From CAZTVF01 sp964616985 (GTDB lineage Bacteria; Planctomycetota; Phycisphaerae; SM23-33), in NCBI GenBank assembly GCA_964616985.1, contig CAZTVF010000108.1, positions 1 to 18,030 on the forward strand: a stretch of 18,030 bases of DNA, read 5' to 3'. The notes under the pieces were generated by a model, which saw only the letters and a list, made by a program, of their open reading frames with translations, had not been told where the DNA came from and did not search any database. Positions 1 through 6,636 of this stretch are shown here, in pieces; position 1 is the stretch's first letter, and each line of letters begins with the position of its first letter. A program made the position numbers and the translations under genes.

Positions 1-910
1 AGTAGCCCTCCTTCTTCTTCTGCTCCATCGAGGCGTCCATGTCGTGGTCGATCACCCGCGTGATGCGTTCGCTGTGGCGGGTGGTCATGGTCTCGCGGAT
101 GATCTCCTCGACGGTGGCCGCCGACGAGCGGACCGCGCCCGTGCAGGGGTAGCAGCCCAGCGTGCGGAAGCGGCACAGGACGCGCTGCGGCGTCTCGCCC
201 TCGCGCAGGCGGACGTGCTCGCCCAGGGGGATCAGCTGCCCCTGGCGGACGAGCATCTCGCGATCCTGCGCGAAGTACATCGGCACGACGGGGATCTTCT
301 CGCGGTGGATGTACATCCACACGTCCAGCTCCGTCCAGTTCGACAGCGGAAAGACGCGGATGCTCTCGCCCTTGTTGACGCGGCCGTTGTAGAGGTTCCA
401 CAGTTCGGGGCGCTGGTTGCGGGGGTCCCACTGGCCCATGGCGTCGCGGAAGGAATAGACTCGCTCCTTGGCGCGGCTTTTTTCCTCGTCGCGGCGGGCG
501 CCTCCGAAGGCGGCGTCGAAGCCGCCCTCGCGCAGGGCGTTCAGCAGGGCCTCGGTCTTGAGGATCGCGCAGCACTTGACCGTGCCCAGGGCCGCGGGGT
601 TCACGCCCTCGGCGATCGCCTTCTCGTGGCGATACACGCGGAGGTCGGCCCCGATCTGGCGGCAGAAGTCGTCGCGGAAGCTGTACATCTGCGGGAACTT
701 CATCCCCGTGTCCACGTGCAGCAGCGGGAAGGGAATGCGCCCGGGATAGAAGGCCTTGCGGGCCAGGTGCACCATCACCGAGGAGTCCTTGCCCACCGAA
801 TAGAGCATCACGGGGCGCTCGAACTCAGCCGCCACCTCGCGAAGGATGTGGATGCTCTCCGCCTCCAGGGCCTGCAGATGCGTCAGGATGTACCGCTCGT
901 TCCCACTCAT
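1..910 (-). CDS. cysD: Sulfate adenylyltransferase subunit 2 (ATP sulfurylase small subunit), 3' end cut by the window edge
   Basis: CysD is the catalytic subunit of the CysDN ATP sulfurylase, which makes adenosine 5'-phosphosulfate from ATP and sulfate in cytoplasmic sulfate assimilation. The reverse strand reads 303 codons from ATG at 910. The N-terminus contains LTHLQALEAESIHILREVAA, matching the family start, then the PP-loop nucleotide motif SVGKDSS at residues 38-44 and LLHVDTGMKFPQMY. A conserved middle part (TVKCCAILKTEAL, GARRDEEKSRAKER) follows, then a Cys-containing stretch TLGCYPCTGAVRS near the C-terminus. The last visible residues, MEQKKKEGY, match the family ending, so only about one residue (usually Phe) and the stop are missing. 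No good Shine-Dalgarno precedes the ATG; the start rests on family alignment. The partner cysN would be expected beyond position 1, which cannot be seen. Family assignment is near certain. Confidence 0.96.
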   Translation of the reverse strand, partial: MSGNERYILTHLQALEAESIHILREVAAEFERPVMLYSVGKDSSVMVHLARKAFYPGRIPFPLLHVDTGMKFPQMYSFRDDFCRQIGADLRVYRHEKAIAEGVNPAALGTVKCCAILKTEALLNALREGGFDAAFGGARRDEEKSRAKERVYSFRDAMGQWDPRNQRPELWNLYNGRVNKGESIRVFPLSNWTELDVWMYIHREKIPVVPMYFAQDREMLVRQGQLIPLGEHVRLREGETPQRVLCRFRTLGCYPCTGAVRSSAATVEEIIRETMTTRHSERITRVIDHDMDASMEQKKKEGY

Positions 911-984
911 ACGTCGTCGCCATGATACCCGCCCGCGGCAGTCATGCAATTGCAAATGGCGGTTTGTCGGTGCCTTCTCGGTGC

Positions 985-1008
985 CACCCCCAAACTCGTT
1001 TGGGGGTG
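985..1008. repeat. Palindromic repeat, CACCCCCAAAC family, copy 1
   Basis: Perfect 11-bp arms CACCCCCAAAC and GTTTGGGGGTG flank a 2-base loop (TC). The flanks are asymmetric: GGTGC on the left, AGAAC on the right. Four related copies occur in the window (also 1158-1181, 8402-8425 and a diverged one at 9966-9993). It lies in the 312-bp spacer between cysD and the GH36 gene, which otherwise holds only the palindromes listed here and no convincing gene. Confidence 0.85.
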
Positions 1009-1047
1009 AGAACAACCACCGACCCCACGGTGTCAAGACCCCGGCAT

Positions 1048-1080
1048 GGTCACTTCAGTGACCTGCCTGCGGCAGGCAAG
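1048..1080. repeat. Two adjacent palindromes: GGTCACT/AGTGACC and TGCCTGC/GCAGGCA
   Basis: Positions 1048-1063 form a perfect palindrome (GGTCACT, loop TC, AGTGACC). Immediately after it, 1064-1078 form a second one (TGCCTGC, one base, GCAGGCA). The second belongs to a family with copies at 3352-3370 and 11429-11447. The CACTTCAGTG core of the first recurs in the composite element at 11531-11715. Confidence 0.75.
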
Positions 1081-1157
1081 CCCATGAACGCGGATGATCC
1101 GGAGACTCTCGACCGCCCTCGCCGATCCAGTGCGCCGGAGAATCGGTGCCGCCTTCT

Positions 1158-1181
1158 CACCCCCAAACAAGTTTGGGGGTG
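1158..1181. repeat. Palindromic repeat, CACCCCCAAAC family, copy 2 (inverted relative to copy 1)
   Basis: Same 11-bp arms as copy 1 with loop AA. The asymmetric flanks are swapped (CTTCT on the left, GCACC on the right), so this copy is in the opposite orientation. It ends about 40 bp downstream of the GH36 stop codon on the minus strand, where it could act as a transcription stop or transcript end, although no T-run follows it. Confidence 0.85.
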
Positions 1182-1222
1182 GCACCGATTTGTCTGATCT
1201 GTTGGCGGTCAATCAGCCACGG

Positions 1223-3310
1223 CTACATCGCCTCGGCCAGGATCATCTGTGAAGTCAGGGGCGTGTCGCGGCGGATGCGCCAGCCGGACTGCATGAGATC
1301 GAGCCCCTGGGCAGCGGCCGAGAATCCCTCGGGCTCGAGCCGCAGGTTGTAGCGTCGCGAGGGGTCCAGCCCGCGGAAGACCAGGCGGTATTCGTCCGCG
1401 GCCTCGGTCAGGCGGAAGGCGGCGGCCACGGCGCGGAGGCGGTCGTCGCTGACGTACTCGACCGCGCACCAGCCGCTGCCGTTGACCCCGGCCAAGTCCG
1501 GCGTGTGGTGGTACACGCGGCAGCAGGGCTGAAGCGGGCGGATGAAGTCCTTGTAGATGCCCACGTACTTCCGCACCTTGGCCATCAGGGCGGGGTTGGC
1601 CTGGCCGATCGTGGGCGTCAGGCCCGACAGCGTCGGGTGGCCCAGGATGATCGTCTGCAGCTGCATGTCCGGGTCGCCCTGGTGGCTGCCCTGCATGCAC
1701 ACGCCGAAGAGGCGGTCGACGAATTCCGGCGGCAGGGCCAGCGTCATGCCGTTGAGGATGCGGACCGTCCGCGGCATCTTCATCCAGTCGGAGATCCACG
1801 TCGTGGTGAAGCGGCTGACCATGCCCACGTCCGTCCGCCCGCCGCCGCTGGAGCAGTTCTCCAGCTGCAGATCGGGGTACTTCTGCCGCACGCGGTCGAA
1901 GATGCCGTACATCGCCTCCACGTGGCGCCACTGGGTGTTCTCGGCCCGGCCGCCGCGGTCGTTGAAGCCGCCCTCCCACGCATCGATGTTGTAGTCCAGG
2001 CGGAACAGCTCCAGGCGGTACTGCTCGATCAGGCGGAAGATCGTCGCTTCAACGTATTCACGCACGGCGGGCTTGGCCAGGTCCAGCACGCGCTGCACCG
2101 TCTGGCCGTACCGGGTGATGAACCAGTCGGGATGCTCCTTGGCGAGGTTGGAGGACTTGCCGGCCGACTCCACCTCGCACCACAGGCCGCAGGCCAGCCC
2201 GCGCGAGCGGGCGTACTCGAACACCGGGTTGAGGTCGCGCGGCAGGCGATTGCCGCATCGCCAGTCGCCGCTGGTCTCCGGCCAGCCGGTGCCCGCGTCG
2301 GCATACCAGCCGGCGTCGACGATGAACATCTCGGCCCCGACGTCGGCGGCGATGTCCACCTCGCGCATCAGGCCCTGCTCGGACATCTCGTGTTCCATGT
2401 ATCCCCAGTGATTGTAAATCACGGGCTGGGGACGCTGGGGCGTGGGCGATCGCAGCACGCAGCGCCGCAGGTAGCCGTGCCATGCCTGGACCGCCTCGTC
2501 AAAGCCCTGCGAATTGAGTCCGAAATGCACCTCTGGCAACGCGAGCGTCTCGCCGGGCTCGATCAGCCGATGCGGCGGCAGGCCCACCGGGGACATCGTG
2601 TACCGCAGCGACGCCCGCTGGCCGCCGGGGCTGTGATCGTAGGCGAAGCCCATCCGCCAACTGCCCGACCACGACAGGCCCAGCACCAGGTACCCGCCCA
2701 GCAGCGTGTTGTGCACGATGGCCCAGGGCGTGGTATAGCCGCTGCGCCCGCGGTTGGAGCCGATCGCCACTTCGGTGTTCCGCGGCAGGTCATGCCAAGC
2801 GAACTTGCCCTCGTTGCCCCACTCCACTTCCTCCATCCAGCCGACGCGGAAGGGGAAGGCGGGCATCTCGCGGTTCAGCTCGCCCATCGGCATGGCCACG
2901 CCCGACAGCGGCGCGACGGAGGTGAGCCCCAGCACCTGGTCTTTCGACACGTTCTTGAGCGTCATGCGGCGGTGGAACATGCCCTCGCCGCAGGGACGGG
3001 TGTCGATCGTCAGTTCCACGGGGCGGCGGGCGTGGCGAAGCACCAGGCGAATGCACGGCAGGTCGCCCTGGCTGCACTTGGTCGCCTCGGCCAGCTGCCA
3101 GTCGAACTGGCACGAGTCGCCGTCGATGACCAGGTCGAAGGACGGCTGGCCGTGGATTTCCTCGCGGGGACAGCACGGAATGCCGGTGTGCTGCAGCGCC
3201 GCCGCCAGCAGCCTGCCGCCGGCCAGTCGCTCGGTGTAAACCACCGCGCCGGAATGATACCGCCACCCGCCGCCATCGATCTCAAAGGCGCTGCAATCGC
3301 TGGTGCTCAT
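1223..3310 (-). CDS. Alpha-galactosidase, glycoside hydrolase family 36
   Basis: Retaining exo-enzyme expected to release terminal alpha-galactose from oligosaccharides such as raffinose-type sugars or galactomannan fragments. The protein has 695 residues and no signal peptide, so it is probably cytoplasmic. An N-terminal beta-sandwich (about 1-285) precedes the TIM barrel, which carries VDAGWY (331-336), the nucleophile Asp439 in LFRLDY, the family signature ENCSSGGGR (484-492), and the likely acid/base Asp508 in ISDWM. The 69-residue spacing of the two Asp residues fits GH36. The start is set at 3310 because AAAAGGAG lies just upstream; an in-frame ATG at 3403 would add 31 residues read through a palindromic repeat and is rejected. 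It diverges from the GH51-type gene across a 143-bp spacer. The family is confident; the exact substrate is inferred. Confidence 0.93.
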   Translation of the reverse strand: MSTSDCSAFEIDGGGWRYHSGAVVYTERLAGGRLLAAALQHTGIPCCPREEIHGQPSFDLVIDGDSCQFDWQLAEATKCSQGDLPCIRLVLRHARRPVELTIDTRPCGEGMFHRRMTLKNVSKDQVLGLTSVAPLSGVAMPMGELNREMPAFPFRVGWMEEVEWGNEGKFAWHDLPRNTEVAIGSNRGRSGYTTPWAIVHNTLLGGYLVLGLSWSGSWRMGFAYDHSPGGQRASLRYTMSPVGLPPHRLIEPGETLALPEVHFGLNSQGFDEAVQAWHGYLRRCVLRSPTPQRPQPVIYNHWGYMEHEMSEQGLMREVDIAADVGAEMFIVDAGWYADAGTGWPETSGDWRCGNRLPRDLNPVFEYARSRGLACGLWCEVESAGKSSNLAKEHPDWFITRYGQTVQRVLDLAKPAVREYVEATIFRLIEQYRLELFRLDYNIDAWEGGFNDRGGRAENTQWRHVEAMYGIFDRVRQKYPDLQLENCSSGGGRTDVGMVSRFTTTWISDWMKMPRTVRILNGMTLALPPEFVDRLFGVCMQGSHQGDPDMQLQTIILGHPTLSGLTPTIGQANPALMAKVRKYVGIYKDFIRPLQPCCRVYHHTPDLAGVNGSGWCAVEYVSDDRLRAVAAAFRLTEAADEYRLVFRGLDPSRRYNLRLEPEGFSAAAQGLDLMQSGWRIRRDTPLTSQMILAEAM

Positions 3311-3336
3311 GGAATCTCCTTTTGCCGCAATGAAAG

Positions 3337-3383
3337 GGGTGGCGGCCTGGGCTTGCCTGCCGGAGGCAGGAAGGCCGCCACCC
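3337..3383. repeat. Nested palindrome in the leader of the GH36 gene
   Basis: The outer arms GGGTGGCGGCCT (3337-3348) and AGGCCGCCACCC (3372-3383) are perfect 12-bp complements. The loop contains a 19-bp palindrome (3352-3370) of the TGCCTGC/GCAGGCA family. The related element at 5361-5386 has the same outer arms with only GGGA in the loop, so this copy looks like one repeat inserted into another. It lies 26 bp upstream of the GH36 start codon. Confidence 0.85.
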
Positions 3384-3422
3384 TCAGGAAGGTTTTCAAC
3401 CACCGCCCGCTATTCTCGCTGT

Positions 3423-3447
3423 TATACTCTCTGCTCGCAATAAGGAG
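3423..3447 (+). promoter_or_regulatory. -10 element and strong ribosome binding site of the GH51-type gene
   Basis: TATACT at 3423-3428 resembles a sigma-70 -10 box, and AAGGAG at 3442-3447 sits 6 bases before the ATG at 3454. No convincing -35 is found at normal spacing, so the promoter part is tentative. The ribosome binding site is clear and fixes the start. Confidence 0.5.
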
Positions 3448-3453
3448 CTCAAT

Positions 3454-4758
3454 ATGAGCGCTTCCATTCGCACCACCGGCTCAGCCGGTTACCGCGTGAC
3501 CGAAACGCTGCTGGGCCAGAACGTCGAACTGTGTCTCGACCTCGTGCCGGGCCTTCTGTCGGACCGGCTGGACAACCCCTACTTCTTCGGCGCCGGCGAC
3601 GTGCAGACCCGCGTGGCGGCCGGCTGGCAGCCGGTGTGGCACTACGCGGCCCCGGGCATGCAGTACGACCTGACGCTGGGCATGGCCGTCTCCGGCCAGC
3701 AGAGCCAGATGATCCGCAATTGCGCCGGCCACGAGGGCGGCATCTGCCAGATCGGGCGCTGGGTCCGCAAGGGCGAGACGCTGAAGGTGACGATGTGGGC
3801 CCGCGCGCAGAACAAGCCCGTGCAGCTCCGCGTGGGCCTGCGGCCGCTGAAGGCGAGGCTGCCGGAATACTCCTGCGCGATGATCGACGTGAACGCCTGC
3901 TACTGGAAGCCCTACGAGGCCACGCTGGCCGCCCCGGCCGACGACGACGCCACCGTGTTCTACTGCGTGATGTCCCAGCCAGGCACCGTGTACATCGACC
4001 AGGTGCACCTCCGCGGCGCCACCGAGGGGCACCTGCGCGGCGAGATGATCGGCGCGATCGATGCGATGCACATCGGCCCGCTGCGCTTCCCCGGCGGCCA
4101 CGCGTCCAGCGGCTACCACTGGCGCAACGGCACGGGCCCGCTGCACCGGCGTGCGCACCTCTACGAGGCCATGTTCCGCTTTCCCGATGGCATGCGATAC
4201 GACTTCGGCACCGACGAGTACCTCGCGATGTGCCGCGACCTGCACATCATCCCGCAGATCACCGTGAACATCGGCTCGGGCACCGTCGAGGAGGCCCGCG
4301 AGTGGGCCGAGTATTGCTGGTCGTGGTGGACGCAGCAGGGGCTGGAGCCGCCGACAATGTACTGGCAGATCGGCAACGAGACGTACCTCGTGCAGGAGGT
4401 GGGCAACTGCACGCCGGAGATGTACGTCGACGTGCTCCGCGAGTTCGTGCCCCCCATTCGCAAGGCGTACCCCAAGGCCCGCATCATCGCTATCGCCTCC
4501 GAGGGCTGCTCTAACATCGAGCCCGGCTGGAACAAGACGTGGCGGACCACCGTGCTGGACCAGGCCCCGCCCGAGCTGTACGACCTGGCCGACGTGCACC
4601 ACTACAGCGGCGTGCCCCACAACGCCGCCGGGCCCGTGCGCCAGGATGCCCTGGTGGCCGCGGCAGACGGCATGGCCGGGACCGTGAAGAGCGCCGCGAC
4701 CGACCTGCAGTCCCGCGGGCTGGACAAGCTCGGCAAGACCGTCGCCATCACCGAATAG
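3454..4758 (+). CDS. Alpha-L-arabinofuranosidase, GH51 type, ended early by an in-frame TAG
   Basis: GH51 enzymes (clan GH-A) release terminal arabinofuranose from arabinan and arabinoxylan fragments. This 434-residue piece has no signal peptide. The N-terminal GQNVEL/GLLSDRLDNPYFFG segment matches the GH51 entry strand, followed by a carbohydrate-binding-like beta-sandwich (about 40-195). The barrel then shows LRFPGGHASSGYHWRNGTGP (from residue 210) and WQIGNE with the acid/base Glu309. The nucleophile Glu434 is the last residue; the next codon is TAG (4756-4758), where the family has the Trp of its E-W-N motif. Translation continues in the same frame to 5286 with sequence typical of the family's C-terminal part. 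A TGG-to-TAG change, or a sequencing error, is the simplest reading. Without readthrough this product lacks the end of the barrel and would be inactive. Confidence 0.88.
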   Translation: MSASIRTTGSAGYRVTETLLGQNVELCLDLVPGLLSDRLDNPYFFGAGDVQTRVAAGWQPVWHYAAPGMQYDLTLGMAVSGQQSQMIRNCAGHEGGICQIGRWVRKGETLKVTMWARAQNKPVQLRVGLRPLKARLPEYSCAMIDVNACYWKPYEATLAAPADDDATVFYCVMSQPGTVYIDQVHLRGATEGHLRGEMIGAIDAMHIGPLRFPGGHASSGYHWRNGTGPLHRRAHLYEAMFRFPDGMRYDFGTDEYLAMCRDLHIIPQITVNIGSGTVEEAREWAEYCWSWWTQQGLEPPTMYWQIGNETYLVQEVGNCTPEMYVDVLREFVPPIRKAYPKARIIAIASEGCSNIEPGWNKTWRTTVLDQAPPELYDLADVHHYSGVPHNAAGPVRQDALVAAADGMAGTVKSAATDLQSRGLDKLGKTVAITE

Positions 4759-5286
4759 AACCTGTGGCACTGGGCCAGCCACCACGACAACAAGGGCTTC
4801 TGGGAACGCTATGACGTCGAGCACGCGATGTTCACCGCCATGATGCTGCACCACTGGGTGCGGCTGGGGAGGCAGCTGGAACTCGCCAACTTCTACAACC
4901 TCGTGAACGTCATGGGCATCCTTCTGGCCAAGGGGCCGCGCTTCGAGATCACGCCCCCGGCCGACGTGTTCAAACTCTACCGCCCTGCGTTCGGGGGCGA
5001 GGTGCAGGCGATCGAGCTCGAGGGCCCGACCATCGCCGGCGGCAAGAGCCCGGCCCTGGACGCCATCTGCCTCAAGGGCGACGGCGGCGCCTACGTGCTG
5101 GTCATCAACCGCGACGCCGAGCAAAGCGTCCCGCTCGCGCTGCCCGCTGAACTCGGCCGCGCAGCCGACTGCACCCTCATGGTCGGCCGCGAGCCGCTCG
5201 ACGAGAAGATGCCCACCACCACCCTGCCCGCCGGCGCCACCATCACCCTGCCGCCGCTGAGCATCGCCCGGGTGAAGATGGTGTAG
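4759..5286 (+). pseudogene. C-terminal remainder of the GH51-type arabinofuranosidase, same frame after the TAG
   Basis: The frame stays open for 175 codons after the amber and begins NLWHWASHHDNKGFWERYDV, the direct continuation of the GH51 E-W-N motif. The last part of the barrel follows (AMMLHHWVRLGRQLELANFY, NLVNVMGILLAKGPRFEITP), and then a beta-sandwich typical of GH51 ends (YVLVINRDAEQ, LPPLSIARVKMV). An ATG at 4828 gives a 152-residue open frame but has no evident ribosome binding site, so it is probably not a separate gene. The sequence shows no further stops or frameshifts, so the interruption is either recent or an error in the read or assembly. The gene as a whole is 3454-5286. 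Confidence 0.82.
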
Positions 5287-5297
5287 CGTCCCGTAGA

Positions 5298-5343
5298 TGG
5301 GCAGGTCCGCCGCAGGCGAGACTCGCCGTGGCGAGCTTGCCCA
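5298..5343. repeat. Hairpin element downstream of the GH51-type gene
   Basis: Imperfect outer arms (5298-5311 and 5330-5343, sharing TGGGCA/TGCCCA ends) enclose a perfect inner stem GGCGAG/CTCGCC (5315-5320 and 5322-5327, one-base loop). It starts 11 bp after the stop codon. No U-run follows, so it may be a repeat element rather than an intrinsic terminator. Confidence 0.65.
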
Positions 5344-5360
5344 CCACTCGTGGCGCCATA

Positions 5361-5386
5361 GGTGACGGCCTGGGAAGGCCGCCACC
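5361..5386. repeat. Palindrome GGTGRCGGCCT / AGGCCGCCACC with GGGA loop
   Basis: Arms 5361-5371 and 5376-5386 pair with one mismatch around a GGGA loop. These are the same arms as the element at 3337-3383, without the nested insert. It lies in the 171-bp spacer before the sialidase-like gene. Confidence 0.75.
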
Positions 5387-5422
5387 CCCAGCCATAGAAC
5401 CGCGCGGCGAGGTGGGCGCACG

Positions 5423-5452
5423 ATGAAGATCGACATACGAAAGAAGGGCTGA
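5423..5452 (+). CDS. Possible 9-residue leader ORF before the sialidase-like gene
   Basis: ATG at 5423 encodes MKIDIRKKG and ends in TGA at 5450-5452, five bases before the GTG start of the next gene. A GAGGTG sequence sits a few bases upstream at normal spacing. It could couple translation to the next gene or be a gene remnant. A chance match is quite possible. Confidence 0.25.
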   Translation: MKIDIRKKG

Positions 5453-5457
5453 CTCGC

Positions 5458-6543
5458 GTGACCATTAGACAACCGCAGATCGTTGTCGTTGCCGAGGCGA
5501 CGGCGGAACATCCGAGGAATTCCGAACCCGCGATCCTGCAGCGGCAGGACGGCACGCTGTTCATGGTCTGGCAGGAGTACCTCCAGAACGAGCACGGCGG
5601 ACACGACAACGCGCCCAACCAGCTCTCGGCCATGACCTCGGCCGATGGTGGGCTCACGTGGGGCAGCCACCAGGTGCTGGTGCACAGCAACCCCGGCGAC
5701 GTGAACGTCTACAGCCCCAACCTGCTCCAGTTGCCGTGCGGCGACTGGCTGCTCCTCTACTTCCGCTACCACGTGCTGGCGGCGGGCAAGGAATCGATCA
5801 CCTCCGCGTACGTCTGCCGCTCCGCCGACCAGGGCCGCACGTTCGGCCCCCCGCGGCCGATCTGGGACCACCAGCGTCTCTCCTGCGCCAGCGGCGTGGT
5901 GAAGCGCCTCCGCAGCGGCCGCATCGTGTTGCCGGTCTCCCAGATGCTGGGGCTGACGTGGACGCCGACGGATCACGTCGCCGTGGGCAGCTACGTCAGC
6001 GACGACGACGGCGCGACGTGGCGATTCTCATCGCAGGGCGTGGACCTGCCCCTCCGCGGCGCGATGGAGGCCCACGTGGAGGAGCTCCGCGACGGGCGGC
6101 TGCTGATGGTCATGCGCACGCAGCTGGGGTCGGTGTTTCAATCGCATTCCGCCGACGGCGGGCTCACGTGGTCCAAGGCGCAGACGACGGGCCTGCGGTC
6201 GCCGGAATCGTGCCCGGAACTCATCCGCATCCCGCAGACGGGCGACCTGATGATCGTGTGGAACAACAGCCCGTACGACCCCCGCTTCGGCAGCCACTAC
6301 GGCAAACGGTCGCCGCTGACGGTGGCGGTCTCCGGCGACGAGGGCGCGACGTGGGGCCGCATGCGCGACATCGAGACCGACCCCGGCCGCGCGTTCTCCA
6401 ACCCCGTCGCCTTCGCCGCCTCCGGCGGCCGCATCGTGCTGATGTACTGGACCTGCCCTTACTTCACCGACCGGTGGCTGATGAACCACCACCGCCTCGA
6501 TCTTCGCGCCGCGCTGTTCGACGTGGCCTGGCTGTATTCATAA
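5458..6543 (+). CDS. Sialidase-like beta-propeller protein with five Asp-boxes (BNR repeats)
   Basis: The 361-residue protein has five Asp-boxes of the S-x-D-x-G-x-T-W type: SADGGLTW (61-68), SADQGRTF (122-129), SDDDGATW (181-188), SADGGLTW (231-238) and SGDEGATW (292-299). These mark the six-bladed propeller of exo-sialidases and relatives. RNSEPAIL (20-27) resembles the sialidase N-terminal Arg motif, and VMRTQLGSVFQSHS (218-231) resembles the second Arg region. No signal peptide is seen, so it is probably intracellular. Many relatives in environmental bacteria have no proven sialidase activity, so the sugar acted on is uncertain. The GTG start follows an AAGAAGGG sequence; no closer in-frame ATG gives a full first blade. 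Its neighbours suggest a role in glycan breakdown. Confidence 0.85.
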   Translation: MTIRQPQIVVVAEATAEHPRNSEPAILQRQDGTLFMVWQEYLQNEHGGHDNAPNQLSAMTSADGGLTWGSHQVLVHSNPGDVNVYSPNLLQLPCGDWLLLYFRYHVLAAGKESITSAYVCRSADQGRTFGPPRPIWDHQRLSCASGVVKRLRSGRIVLPVSQMLGLTWTPTDHVAVGSYVSDDDGATWRFSSQGVDLPLRGAMEAHVEELRDGRLLMVMRTQLGSVFQSHSADGGLTWSKAQTTGLRSPESCPELIRIPQTGDLMIVWNNSPYDPRFGSHYGKRSPLTVAVSGDEGATWGRMRDIETDPGRAFSNPVAFAASGGRIVLMYWTCPYFTDRWLMNHHRLDLRAALFDVAWLYS

Positions 6544-6554
6544 CGTCAACTCGC

Positions 6555-6584
6555 TTGGCGTGGGCATGTCGGGGCCGTTATTAT
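6555..6584 (+). promoter_or_regulatory. Candidate sigma-70 promoter for the secreted 574-residue protein
   Basis: TTGGCG (6555-6560) and TATTAT (6579-6584) are 18 bp apart, about 50 bp before the start codon at 6637. The -35 is a partial match, so this is tentative. Confidence 0.4.
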
Positions 6585-6636
6585 CCGCGTCCATGTCGAG
6601 TACCGGTGTCATCTGCCGAAGTGAAGGAAGGCTCCC

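Noticed and set aside
44..925. 293-codon plus-strand frame opposite cysD
   Set aside because: The minus strand encodes an almost complete CysD with its PP-loop motif; the plus frame is a shadow that stays open because of high GC.
3311..3403. 31-residue N-terminal extension of the GH36 protein
   Set aside because: It is translated from the nested palindrome and leaves the strong AAGGAG site before 3310 unexplained.
1505..3457. 650-codon frame on the plus strand opposite GH36
   Set aside because: Antisense shadow; no motifs, and composition is typical of frames opposite high-GC genes.
4756..4758. TAG as pyrrolysine or a reassigned sense codon
   Set aside because: TAG ends four genes here in the normal way, the family has Trp at this site, and no Pyl genes or recoding structure are seen. 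A TGG-to-TAG change is simpler.
3481..5976. Very long open frame on the minus strand opposite the GH51-type and sialidase-like genes
   Set aside because: Its product is His/Val/Gly/Ala-rich low-complexity sequence with no motifs. It is a GC-driven shadow of two genes with clear family motifs.
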